This document shows positions 1 through 11,468 of a DNA stretch of 64,000 nucleotides, piece by piece; the stretch's first letter is position 1, and each line of letters begins with the position of its first letter. Where the stretch lies: assembly GCA_008638375.1 (NCBI GenBank), contig CM018052.1, positions 2,529,001 through 2,593,000 of the forward strand. Direction: 5' to 3'. The position numbers and the translations under genes are program-made. Under the pieces are notes generated by a model. It saw only the letters and a program-made list of their open reading frames with translations, searched no databases and was not told the origin of the DNA. The stretch is from Nyssa sinensis (Eukaryota > Streptophyta > Magnoliopsida > Cornales > Nyssaceae).

Positions 1-354
1 AGGATTGACTAAGCCCTAGTACATGGGTCTTGAGTAGCCCCATGCTTGATTGGTTTTGTTTTGGATGTTTTTTGGCTTCATAGAGGGTCAGCTCTATGTT
101 TTTGGTGTGCGGCCTGCTTTGTTTTTGTGTGATTCAGATTTGTGGGAGTTGTCTGTTGGTTGATTGGGCTGTTTGGCGTCTCATATTGGTTTAAGGACTT
201 GTTTGGCTACTTGTGGTCCCTTCTTCCCTTGCTATGGTGGTTGGTTTGAAGCTATTTGGTTTCTTTTTGTTCTTAGCATTGTCGTGTGGGTTGTTGCTGC
301 ATATTATGGGTGGCTTCTTCAATTTGTTTTAGTGTGGCCCTTTCTTTTATTTGT
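1..354. other. Unassigned sequence left of the copia gag region
   Basis: This T- and G-rich stretch precedes the first recognisable gag codons. It may be the untranslated leader of the copia element. I see no sequence matching the 3' LTR that starts at 4534, so a 5' LTR, if it survives, lies outside the window or is too diverged to see. An open frame at 164-427 has a low-complexity hydrophobic translation without a recognisable domain; only its last part, after 355, is gag. Confidence 0.3.
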
Positions 355-3300
355 TATGGCTTCTCTCGATGATGTCAAAAGTCATTATGTGATGACTCAG
401 TGCGCTCCGTTACTTCTGTCAAATTGAATGGCACTAATTACCATTCTTGGTCTACTGCCTTTAAAGTGTTTCTACGTGTGAAGAAGAAAATTATCTTATT
501 GAGGATCCACCCACTTCAGATGATAAAAAATTAGAAGACTAGTGAAGTGAGAATTCCTTAGCAATGACTTGGTTGTGGCTTAGTATGGAGCCATATGTAG
601 TCTCGAATGTTCAGCTTCTTGATATAGCCAAGAAGATATGGGTATCTCTTGAAGAGATGTATTCAGAAGAGCATAATGTGTCTTGAGTTTATGAGTTTTT
701 TGAGCTTATGATCAATACAAAGCAAGGTGTTAAGTCTCTTGCTAAACATTATGTTACTTTGAAGGGATTGTAGGAAGAACTTCTGCTTTATCAGCCATTG
801 AGTTTAGATTTGGAGGTTTAGCATCATCATTGTGAGGAGTTTCAGACTGTTTTATGTTTGTCTAGCCTTAATTCCGAGTATAGAGTATTTAAAGATAATA
901 TTTTGGCTATTGAGGAGCTTCCAACCACTGCCAACGCCTATTCTCGTCTTCAGCATGCTTCTCTTACTTGTGGGTCTTCTTCCTCATCCAGAGAGTCCTC
1001 TACTCTCGTATCTAGTGACAGTAATCGTGGTGGCTTCCGCGGCAGTTGCAGTGTTGGTCGTGGTAGTGGCCACCGTTCACCCATGGTAATGGTGGTCGTG
1101 GTGCCCGAGGCTCTGGTCGTGGTGGATGTGGTCACTGATTTGGGTGGAAGTGTTCTTATTGTGGTGATATAGGGCATACTGAGGATTATTGTTGGGATAA
1201 ATGGGGACGATTAGCCCATGATAATCAGACATTTGATGATACTTCTGCAGCTCCTATGCCACAGACACATACAGATGGGCCCATTGCTTCTACTTCTGGT
1301 TCTCATGATGTTATTACTTCTCAACTTAGCCAGCTTCTTCAACAGTTGTCTTCTCTTTCTCCTCATTTATCTACCTCTACAGCTACTTTGGCTAATACAG
1401 GTAATTCTGTTTGTGGTTGGAAACTCGTCTGCACCATGGATTATTGATTCTGGAGCTCGTGCTCATATATTTGGTATTTCTTCTTTATTCTCTAATTTTT
1501 GCCCTTTAAATCCCCTATTGTGTTGGCTATTGGTTCCTTCCGCCCAGTGCTTGGAACTGGCAACTTGCATCTTACTAGAGCTTTATCAGTGTCTTCTAGC
1601 TTATTTGTACCGCATTTTCCTTTCAATTTATTATCTGTGAGCCAATTGACCAAATAATTACAATGTTCCGTGACATTTTCTCCCTCTTTTTGTGCTTTTC
1701 AGGATCTCAAGACGAAGAAGGTGATTGGTTCGGGGCATGAGCATAATGGTCTCTACTATTTGGATCTTGGCGAGTCTGTTGCTGCCATGAGTGCCACTGT
1801 CTCTCCTTTGCAGTGGCATTATTGGTTGGGTCACCCATCCTTGCAGAAATTACGTCAAACTGTTCCCAATTTGAGTCCTATATCTGTTTTAGAATATGAG
1901 GCTTGCCAAAGGGCAGCATCGCCATAGTTCTTTTGCCAGCAGTTTAAGAAATCGTTAATCTAGTCCTTTTAGTATTGTACATTCAGATATTTGGAGTCCT
2001 ACACGAATAAAAAGTATTTATGTTTTTCAATATTTTGTAATCTTTGTGGATGACTTCTCTCATATGACTTGGTTGTTTTTTATGAAAAATCGTTCTGAAT
2101 TGCCTAAAATTTTTATTACATTTTTGAATGAAATCGTGGGTCAATTTGACAAATGTATCAAGATCTTACGATTTGACAATGTACCTGGTTATATTGCCTT
2201 TTGTGCTGAACGTGGCATTATCCATCAGACTACTTGCTTGCACACATCTCAACAAAATGGCGTTGCTAAATGTAAGCATCGTCATTTATTGGATGTGGCT
2301 CCTACTTTATTATTTAATATGCATGTACCACATTCCTATTGGGTTGATGCTATCTTGACTGCTACATATCTCATTAATCGCATGCCATCCTCGGTTTTGG
2401 GCAATCAATCTCCTTTTTCTCTCCTTCATCCTTCCTTTCCACCCTTTAACTTGACTCCTTGAGTTTTTGGGTGTGTAGCCTACGTTCATCTCCTTGGTCC
2501 AGGTCGGGATAAATTTTCTTCTCATTCTGTCAAGTGTGTTCTTGGGTTATGCTCGTACTCGAAGGGTTATCATTGTTATGACTCTGTCTTTTATCGGTAC
2601 TATACGAATGTAGATGTTACCTTCTTTGAGTCATCTTCCTTTTTTCTAGCAAGTGGTCGTCATCGTGAACCTACCTTGGTTCCTTCTCGTCAGGGGGAGC
2701 TTCCTTTGCCAAATCTGTCTGATTTTGGGTCCTGATCCTCCTTTCCCGGTGCTACTCCTCCTCTACAGGTTTATCAGCGCAGCAAAGATTGCCAAGCTAT
2801 CCACTGGGCTCCTGCTCCATCTCAACCACCGGATTCTCTTGAGGTCCCGCATGTGGTTCCCTCTTCTCCCGATTTGCCTATTGCATTACGAAAAGGTATC
2901 AATAGTTGTGCTCATTACCCTATTTCTAATTTTTTCTCTCTTCATCGTCTTTCCCCTATCTTTAGTATTGTTTCTTCGTTGTCTTCCATTTTTGTTCCTA
3001 GTTCTTTTTTACAGGCATGTGCGTCTTCTGGTTGGAAACTGGCTATGGATGAAGAGATAGCAGCTCTCTATAAAAATCAAACCTGGGATCTCACTCACCT
3101 TCCTTCTAGTAAGCAGCCTGTTGGATGTGGTTGTCTATTCTGTGAAGTATCATCCCGATGGTTCTGTTGAGTGTCTGAAGGTTCGTCTAGTTGCCAAAGG
3201 TTACACTCAGACCTATGGTATGGATTATTGTGAGACTTTCTCTCTTGTTGCCTGTTTAAATTCTGTTAGAGTTCTTATTTCAGTTATAGTGAGCCTTGAT

Positions 3301-4533
3301 TGGCCTTTTTATCAGTTGGACATAAAAAATGCCTTTCTCCATGGAGATTTACAGGAAGAGGTTTATTTGTCATAGCCACCAGGGTATGTTGTTCCTGGAA
3401 AGGAACATTTGATATGTAATTTGTGAAAGGCATTGTATGGCCTGAAACAATCCCCAAGAGCGTGGTTTGACAAGTTTAGTACCGTTGTAGTTCAGTACTA
3501 TTTCTAGTGCTCTACTTCAGATCATTCAGTGTTTACCCATCATTCCTCTTCATGAATCATTGTATTAATAGTTTGTGGATGACATTATCATCATTGGAAG
3601 TGACTCAGCAGGTATAGCTAGTTTGAAGCTTCATTTGAATAAGTAGTTCCACACCAAAGGTTTGGGTTTTCTGCGCTATTTTCTTGGGATTGAGGTTGCT
3701 CGATCCAAGGAAGGTATAAACTTTTGTCAACGAAAGTATGTCTTGGACTTACTTTTTGAGACTGGTACTCTTGGTGCTTCTCGCGTTGATATTCCAATGG
3801 ATTCTACTGTAAAAATTAGATGCTGATAATGGAGAAGTTTTTTAGGATACAGGGCGGTATAGGAGGTTAGTAGGCAAGTTTATTTATCTTATTATGACAC
3901 CCAAATATTACTTATGTTGTTAGAGTAGTAAGTCAGTTTATGCATGCTCCTCGTAAGCCTCATTGGGAGGCTATTTGTCGCATTCTTCGGTACCTCAAGG
4001 GAGCACTAGGAAGGGATTATTATATTGGTCATCATCTATTTTATCAGTTGCTGGATTTTCTGATGCTGACTAGGCAGGCAACCGTAGTGATCGACGGTCT
4101 ACTTCTGGATATTGCACATTCGTTAGTGGTAATCTTGTTACGTGGCATAATAAAAAACAGAATGTGGTAGCACGCTCTAGTGTTGAGGAAGAATATCGTG
4201 CTATGGCTCATACTGCGTGTGAGATGCTGTAGGTCAAGTCCTTACTTCATGATATAGGTGTTGATGTGTCATCTCCTATGTCATTGTATTGCGATAACCA
4301 AGCAGCTATATTCATTGCTAGTAATCCAGTATTTCATGAACGAACCAAACATATTGAGGTTGACTGTCACTTTATTCGAGATCTAATCATGCAGAAGCAG
4401 ATTGTCACCCTTTATGTTCAGTCTGGTGCTTAGTTGAGTGATATTTTTACCAAGACTTTGTCTCGGTCTACCTTCAGGAATTTGTGTTCCAACCTGGGCA
4501 TCTTTGACCTATATGGTCCAGCTTGAGGGGGAG
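355..4533 (+). pseudogene. Decayed Ty1/copia gag-pol polyprotein
   Basis: All parts of a copia polyprotein appear in order, but in-frame stops and frameshifts break it, so it cannot make a full protein. Gag starts near 355 (MASLDDVKSHY) and carries a CCHC zinc knuckle near 1149-1190 (CSYCGDIGHTEDYC). The protease motif WIIDSGA lies near 1436. Integrase follows at about 1790-2460 (WLGHPS, then the catalytic-core region with FVDDFSHMTW and a late LINRMPSSVLG). Reverse transcriptase spans about 3040-3800 (QLDIKNAFLHGDL; FVDDIIIIG near 3570). RNase H ends it at about 4070-4530 (RSSVEEEYRAMAHTACEM, YCDNQAAI, HERTKHIEVDCHFIRD). The integrase-before-RT order identifies the Ty1/copia superfamily. In intact elements the protein makes cDNA from element RNA and integrates it. 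The PILS gene seen from 11469 has no 5' exons in the window, so this copy may sit in an upstream intron of that gene. Confidence 0.9.
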
Positions 4534-4706
4534 TGTTAGAGTTCTTATTTTTTATTAGGCTTGTTTGTTAAGTCCTTATGTTACTCAAGTAGGCATAATA
4601 TTGTACTCTTCATGTTCTCCTTTGCATAAAATAAATAGTTGGTGATATGTAGACCAAAGACACACAACCAACGCTTATGTGATCTCTCTCTTCTCTCTTT
4701 CATACA
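4522..4706 (+). repeat. Polypurine tract and short 3' LTR of the copia element
   Basis: The tract CTTGAGGGGGAG at 4522-4533 directly precedes TGTTAGAGTTC at 4534, the usual polypurine tract and TG start of a copia LTR. The LTR seems to end near CATACA at 4701-4706, giving about 173 bp, short but within the copia range. The right edge is a guess because no 5' LTR or target duplication can be compared. Confidence 0.55.
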
Positions 4707-4744
4707 AAACCTAATACGATTTGACTCAAACAACAAATGAGAGA

Positions 4745-6440
4745 CTGACAAGCTCTCCCCTTTAATTAGATGAAATCCTTCAACTCCACCACACCCATTT
4801 TCTTTGGAACTAAAACAATAAAAGAAGTATTCAAGCTCATTTCAAATTCCCCTTGCTCATGGAAGGAATACATCACAACCATCACATCTAATCTAACTAA
4901 ATCCCATCAATGATGGAAAAATGTCAACGACATCCCATTTGACCCCAAAGATTTATCCTTATTGCAACTCTTCAAAGTCATACACATCTCTTCCTCGGTG
5001 CATGGTTTCTTTGACCAATCCTTATCTTCATCACTTTTACGATCAAACTCCAACTATTGAATCTTCACCTCCACAGTTTTGTTTCCGAGTACAAACTCTC
5101 AAAACTCCCCTTATGACCATGCCTATTAGAATTGGTTCACCCTATAGAAGAATTTAGTATTCTTATGTCTTTTAAGCCATAGGGCCCTTGACTTCTGCTT
5201 CTAACTCACTTATTTCATCATGGCTATCTGACCCACCTCAACTTTGCATTCCTCTTGGTAAGATGCCTTCAGTCACTGAGCCTCCTTTCCCTTTCCTCTC
5301 ATCCAAGACTTCTATTTCCTCCATGGCTTTAGTCATATTTCAATCCAAATTATCAAAACTTTCTTGTTCCATTTCTTCCAATTTACCTTAAGCATCCTCA
5401 ACTTCTTAGCTAATAACCCCATTTGAGGTGATAACCCTCTTTAAGCCTAATACCAGTTTCTTCATTGAACACAACAACCAGCCCCCACCTAGACCTGACC
5501 CAGGTGCTGTTGGAAGCAACACTGTTAACACTCCAATCTAAATCCTTCCCCTAACTGGGCCGCCATTGAGTGATTTGTAGTAAAGCCAACCTCTATCAAC
5601 CCTTTTCACTCATCCAAGAAACCCCCTTACCTGAAACAGAGTTTGGGGTAGGATTGAGTGTGCTAGACTTCTTACCTTCCTCAGAAGTTAGTGTTGCACC
5701 ATGCTCAGTCTAACTGTCTCACTTTGCCTGAAGAGAGTATACCTTTAATGTCGCTCCCCCCTTTTTTCTTGCACTGTCCCTGATCTTCATCTTCTTTAGG
5801 CCTAATGTTCGCCTTATTAGGGTCTCTACTTCATATTAGATTGGATTAGATGCATTTAGTGAGCTAGAAAGGCCAAAGGAATTACTGGATACAGTCTTCT
5901 CCAATGTTTCTTGTCCACTCTCCAAGTTCTGCTCTCTTTAGCCTTTCTTGATCAGCTAATCCAATTTCCCCACTCCAATTTTGGCACAAGTTTTGCAGAG
6001 ATGCTCACTTTTAGTAGTGGGCCTAAATTAAGGTCGTGCCTATCTGCTACTATTGGACCCAATATGCGATTCCAACTCTTGGATTCGCACATTATTGCTG
6101 CCTTTGACTTGGACTGAACCATGCTTTTGAGTCTCCATCATGCGGCCCAAGCCCACACTAGTCTTACTACCGTGGCCAACACCTAATCATGTGCGATGCC
6201 ATGCATAGAATTTAAAAGCCCTCCAGCTGTCCTCCCAAAACTTACCCATTGCCCTTGCCCTTTACTCCTGCCATGTGTGATCTTCCAAGTTCTTCCATTG
6301 GTCATCTCCCTACACACCTTGTGTGTGAAACTCACTTTGTCTTTCTCCACCCCTAGACTTGATACAACCTGTAATAGGTTCAAGCTAAGGGAAAAATCAA
6401 AGATCATGGAAATTTCAAAAATTGGTTGGATTTTATAGTG
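4745..6440 (-). pseudogene. LINE (L1-type) fragment: ORF2 linker and RT N-terminus, possible ORF1 end
   Basis: Read on the minus strand, 5460-5200 gives the linker typical of plant L1-type LINEs between endonuclease and reverse transcriptase (KLEEMEQESFDNLD, then EIEVLDERKGKGGSVTEG). From about 5210 to 4745 comes SRALWLKRHKNTKFF, followed by the N-terminal RT blocks: PCTEEEMCMTLKSCNKDKS, a degenerate form of the KxxGPDG block, TSFIVLVPKKMGVVELKDFI and LKGR, where it stops. Several stops and frameshifts interrupt it. The upstream part (6440-5470) encodes a basic, W- and G-rich stretch (GRSKGQGQWVSFGRTAGGLLNS) that may be the end of ORF1; I am less sure of that. The endonuclease domain is missing. 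Confidence 0.7.
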
Positions 6441-6529
6441 CGGCCCTCTTGGGACCTTCCATACCTAAGTTTTAATCATACTTGAGTCTTATTTTATGGT
6501 TGTTTAGGTTAGAATATTATGCTTTCCTT

Positions 6530-6926
6530 TGTATGATGTTTTCACTGTTTGGCTGCAGTTGGGTGGTGCCTTGTACCGTGAAGGAGATACTTTTAAGTTG
6601 GAGATGCAGCAAAATGAGAAAAGAGGTGCGCCAGGCATGGAAAATGGCCCCTCTTTGTTTAATGTGGTGCTTATGAGGGAACGAACAAGAGGACTTTTGA
6701 GGGGGGTGGATCAATCAATTCTGAGATTCAAAGATATTTTTTTGAAACTTTTGTTTTATTGGGTTAAGGAGAGAGACTTCGTATGCACATACTTTTGTAG
6801 AGTTTTTTTTGGGGAACTAAGGATTTAACTATGTAGCCTAGTCCCTTTGTCTCTTTGTATACAGGTTTGCCCCCCTCGGGCATTATTAATGATAGAGACA
6901 TCTTTACCGATAAAAAAATATATTAT
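6530..6926 (+). pseudogene. LINE 3' end: ORF2 C-terminus and 3' tail
   Basis: Across two frames the translation gives WKMAPLCLMWCL, RERTRGLLRGVDQSILRF and KDIFLKLLFYW, the conserved C-terminal end of plant L1-type ORF2. After it comes CTCTTTGTATACAGG...CCCTCGGGCATTATTAATG...GATAAAAAAATA, the usual plant LINE 3' end with a short A-rich tail at about 6913-6926. At least one frameshift separates the blocks. It has the opposite orientation to the fragment at 4745-6440, so the two are not one simple insertion. Confidence 0.7.
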
Positions 6927-8450
6927 GCTCTCCTTTGGCTGTTCTATCTCCGGGGCTTGAAGTTGGTGAACAAGGGATGAGAATTTTGGGGAAAAGGAGC
7001 TTGGCACAGGTGGAACACGTATGGGGGGAAGCAAGTTCAGGTGTCTGGTTAGGTCCTGAGGAGAGCTAAAGGTATTTGCAGGTACCTGGGAGTATCCAGC
7101 AGCAACCATGCGGAAAGACTGTTAGAGCTGCTTAGAGATATTGAGGAGAAAAACAGAGGGAAGAGGATCGTTGGAACGAAGGAACGAAGGAAGAAAAAGG
7201 TAATAAGCAGTATCAGTGAGCTAGAAGATTGCAGAGGATGTTGAAGAACTTAGCCTGCACATTGAATTATGAGCGGAGGCGAGGATCTGAGCTGGCAACT
7301 GAGGGGACGGGGACCATGCTTGCTTTGTCTTCATCATTAAGAAATCTCATCTCTGGAATGTGCGAGTCTAAATGACCTAGATAAGAGGGGATTAGTGAAG
7401 GGTTAGCTGTGGGAGTGGAATCCAGATGTGGTGTGTATGCAAGAGACAAAGGTAAAGGAGTTTTCGATTGGCATGATCAGGAGTTTATGGGTCCAATGGA
7501 CTTATCTTCCTGCGAGGCGAGCTGTTGGTGGTATTATGGTATTGTGGGACTCCAGAAAGTTAAGCTGCAGAGAATCCAGGGTGGACCATTTTTTCGTGTC
7601 TTGTTGCTCTGAGATGCATAATCATCCTTCTAAATGGGCTTTTAAGGGAATTTATGGCCCTCAGAATGAAACTGCTTGGAGGGATCTTTGGGCTGAGATG
7701 CAAGCAGCCATGGACAGATGGCAGGTTCCCTGGTGTATGGGAGGAGACTTCAACGAGGTAAGGTTTCCAAATGAAAGGTTGGGGGGGGGGGGGGGAGGAA
7801 AGATGACAAGGGGGATGAGGAACTTTTCAAATTTTAATAGTAGCAACAGACTGGTAGATTTACCTATAGAAGGGGAGTGCTATACCTGGGCTAGAGGGGG
7901 GAGTCAGTCAGCGAAATCGAGATTCTTCTTGCTGGGAGGATTTTTTTCGAGGTTTTTCACAAAGCTGCCTGCCTAGAGTTGTGTCAAACCATAGTCCAGT
8001 GCAGTTGAGTTGTGGGAATTTTAGTGCAGGGAGATCTCCATTCAGATTTGAAAACATGTGGCTGGAAGTTGAGGGTTTCAAAGATTTAGGGCTGGATGGT
8101 GGCAGGGGTGCACGGTCGAAGGGTCCCCAAGCTTTGTCCTATCTAAAAAATTGAAGAGGTTGAAAGAAGACTTAAAACACTGGAATAAGGTGCAGTTTCG
8201 GAACATCAATGAGAAAAAAAAAAAAGAAGAAGATTTTGCAGGAAGTTATGGGGCTGGACAGAAAAGAAAAAAAAAAGATCTCATCTCTATCTGAGGAAGG
8301 AAATGGTGAGTAGGGTGGGCCTGAAAGGTGTGCTTGTAATCCTGAAAGCGGAGGAAATATCTTGGAGTCAAAAATTCCAGGTCTTGTGGTTAAAAGAGGG
8401 AGATTGCAACCTGAAATTCTTCCATGGGATAGCTTTTTCCTTCTTCCTCC
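6927..8450 (+). pseudogene. LINE fragment with ORF2 endonuclease domain, 3'-truncated
   Basis: From 7362 the translation LNDLDKRGLVKG, stop, LWEWNPDVVCMQETKV enters an apurinic-endonuclease-like domain of L1 type. It continues through GGIMVLWDSRK, IYGPQNETAWRDLW, MGGDFNEVRFPNE (the catalytic D and N are visible) and YTWARGG. A frameshift near 7960 leads to NHSPVQLSC, PFRFENMWL and the linker WNKVQFRNINEKKKK, ending at QVLWLKEGDCNLKFFHGIA near 8435, just before RT would begin. It contains a run of about 12 G at 7783-7794, A-runs and several stops. 6927-7260 looks like the ORF1/ORF2 spacer. In intact LINEs this endonuclease nicks target DNA to prime reverse transcription. Confidence 0.8.
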
Positions 8451-8469
8451 TCAAAATGCAGGAACGGGC

Positions 8470-9407
8470 AACCTGAAGGACCACACATCTAGCATCAAAA
8501 TTGCTTCCCCCAATCTCAATTACCTTCCAAAAGAATCCTAATTACCTTTGCATGCAATGGAAGATGAAATGACCCCAAATCAATTTTGTAAGCCCTCGTA
8601 GCCCACTTCTCAATTTTCTCCAAAGATCTAACATAAATACAATAAATCAAATCCAAATCATCTAATATCTACAAGATATTTGGAGAAATTTCAAGTGAGA
8701 GGGAAAGCCCCAATTCTTACCCTTTGATTCTTGTGAGATGCCTTGAAACCCTAGCTGAAGAGGAATCTTTCAAGTGTTGATCCCTTGCACTAGAAATGAT
8801 TTATGTAGTGTGAATCTATGAAGTTAGAGTGGCTCCAAGAACATCAAGAAACCCTAACCATTTCCCCCTTTTTGGTTTGAGAGAAAAGAAGGAAAGAAGA
8901 AGGAATGAAAAAAATGAAAAGAAAGGCCCCTTTTAAAAATTCGCAATCTGGGATTCTGTTGTACGGTCGTTCAAATGACGTGGCTTCGTTCAAACAAGCC
9001 CTCCAAACCTTTTTTTTTTAGTTTGCTCTCGGGTTTGGTCGTTCGAACGACCAAAACCATCGTTCTAACGACCATTTCAGAACCTCATTTTCTTGCCCAG
9101 AAACCTATTATACCTCACCCCCCTCAATCCTACACCTCATGTATACTTCCAAACCACTTCATATTCATTATCAACATCCCAACAACATCAATAATTACAA
9201 CGGAATTATTCATTAACTTGCTCAAGGATCTAAACACACCAATTTAATCATAATTACTAAATTTCTAAACAGTATGCACATAGCACATACATCATTATTC
9301 AAGTTTTTCACCCTCTTTAATTTCCGTTTGTTATTATTTTCATGCGGGGTTTAATATTTTTAATTATTTATTCATTATTATATTATCAAAATTTACGAAA
9401 CATTACA
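8470..9407 (-). mobile_element. Probable solo or truncated LTR, reversed
   Basis: Read on the minus strand, the segment starts TGTAATGTTTCGTAAATTTT at 9407, the usual head of plant gypsy LTRs. It is A/T-rich with no coding potential. It carries a perfect palindrome centred at 9044/9045 and two related half-palindromes (see Part 2). The other end is not sharp: it meets the truncated LINE near 8450-8480, and I found no clean target duplication. Confidence 0.4.
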
Positions 9408-9891
9408 ACCTCGATGAAGGTTTTCATGACACCAAATTATAAGAATATATAAGATTGTCATAACCATGGCCCTAGGTGCCCCAATCCTCATGGGAAGGTG
9501 ACCCCACTAGAAAATGTAGTAGGATTTGCCATCTCCTTTTTTTCTAAGGAATGTTTTAAATGCAATGAGCTAAGTAATTAAGATAATTGTGAATTTCCAT
9601 AGCTCTGGACCTAAACACAATGAACTAAGAACCTATAAAATAATTGTAGTGACAAAATTAAAAAATACATCAGTTTCTCCAACCAAATATCTAGATTTGG
9701 GGGCTAAAATTATAAAATGGGAATATGTTAATTACTATAATACCCAAGAGTGGTCTCAGGTGTCTGTCTTGAATTCCGTTCTGGTTTGCAAACGATCTAT
9801 AATCTTGTTCATTATGTAGTTTTCATCTTTTAAAGGAAAAATCCTTGAACTATTTTTCTTGAAATTGCTTGCAAAATTGAGAGAGATCTAC
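9408..9891. other. No recognisable feature
   Basis: A/T-rich DNA. I see no exon, RNA gene or transposon signature in it. Confidence 0.4.
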
Positions 9892-9894
9892 TTA

Positions 9895-10269
9895 GTGGGT
9901 GTTTGGCAGGGAGTTTTCCCTACCCAAAGCGAGGTTTTTGGACCAAAATATGTTTTTGGTCAAAATGGTAGGTGTTTGGAATTTTTCTCAAAACGTGGTT
10001 TTGTTGGGACTCGCCAAATTCCATTTGTAAAGTGGAATTTTGATAACATTAGAAATTCCTGCCTCTCCAAACAGTTTTAGCTTTTTAAAGGCCCACACTT
10101 ACACATTACCCAATTATATAATATAAAATATAAAAAGGAAAATTCGTAGTACAAAATCACTTTTACACAATCTTTACCAAATTACATACTGATTATGCCA
10201 TAATGAATTCTCCAAAATCCATTCCCCAATAATCAATTTTCTAGAATCTAAAGCTCCCCAAATAGGCCT
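9895..10269. mobile_element. Possible Tourist-like MITE
   Basis: The segment begins GTGGGTGTTTGGCAGGGAG and ends CTCCCCAAATAGGCCT, with TTA on both sides (9892-9894 and 10270-10272). The G-rich ends, TTTGG core and TTA duplication recall PIF/Harbinger-type MITEs, but the two ends match only partly. The interior is non-coding. Confidence 0.3.
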
Positions 10270-10276
10270 TTAATGT

Positions 10277-11468
10277 TAAGAGTCACAGGGAAAAGGAAAT
10301 CGTGTGGTAATACTATTTGTATCATGGGGATATATCAACAAGAACAACAAATGTCTACGTTTAAGCATCATTTCTGTGTGAAAATAAAGATCATTGGATT
10401 ACCTTCTTGCGCTATCACCCAATTTGCAACCTACTCTGTTAGATATGCCCCTTGATCATGAACAAACTACAAACCTAAAGTACCTGCTAGCCTTAGTGTA
10501 ATAATCGCCCTGCACTTGGAAGAGAATGAAATATGTGAACCAATTTTGCTAGACCAAAAAATGGTAGAGTAGGGTTGCAGAGAGGGGAGTCCAAAATTGT
10601 TGAAAATGACTCCCATAGGTCCTATTTATACAACAAAAGGATGATTTTGATCTCCAACAATGAAAAATGATTCTTGTTGATCCAATGACAGGGACAGGGA
10701 GAAAACGTGTATCATCATCTTATATCCAACTTTTAGGGTTGACAACTGATCAGGAAAAGAAGAAAATCGGTTGAGGATGAGAGAGAAAATGCATGAGAGA
10801 GAGAGAGCTGTTCAGTTTTGTTTAAGGGCCGTTCGTTCGTTTGAGATTACTGTTCAGCCCTTAGAGAAGGCCTTTTGGCCTTAGTAAAAAGCCTCCCACA
10901 TGTTCTTTTTGGTGGGAAAATTGATTTTACTAGCTTTTTCCTCTCTGTACAAAAAACATGACAAGTCTCTATCATCTTCTGAAAAACCTACTTATTCTCT
11001 TAGGTCCTTTGAAACCAATAGGAATCTAATGGAGTTATAAACCCCTACTTATGACCACAAGATCTCGCTTCTGATAACCACCAATGAAGTGCACAATATG
11101 GGGTGTCAACAGAATCCTCGAGGCAAATCCAACCTGTCCTAGAATGCAACGGTTCTAGAAAAGATAAATAATAAAATCATAGGAAGTCTACTATTCTTCA
11201 TAGTGCTATAGAACTTGTTAACATAGCATTATTTTGTGCGCGCTATAAAATTTTACAATTTGGGGGTATTCTTAGGAACATCTCCCAAATTACCATTTCT
11301 ATGAACATGGCCAAAATAGTTGTTTCCTAAACCATCTTATATTTTTATGTTCATGAATAATTTAGTTGCAAGACAAGAAAAAATATCACCACTATTTTGA
11401 GATGACAATAAATGTACCATCCCCTGCATCATTCAAAATATAATACTTTGTAGTTTAATTGTGAACAG
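10277..11468. other. Non-coding, probably PILS intron sequence
   Basis: No exon, TE domain or RNA gene is visible. Because the exon at 11469 starts after a normal acceptor (GTGAACAG) and in phase 1, at least the right part should be intron. Missing upstream PILS exons were looked for here and not found. There is a short GA run near 10796-10809. Confidence 0.45.

Noticed and set aside
7661..7846. 61-codon minus-strand frame with a proline run
   Set aside because: It is the antisense of the LINE endonuclease; the prolines come from the G-run.
8470..11468. Missing N-terminal PILS exons
   Set aside because: I looked for the conserved first membrane segments and for a donor matching the phase-1 acceptor at 11469 and found none, so no exon is called here.
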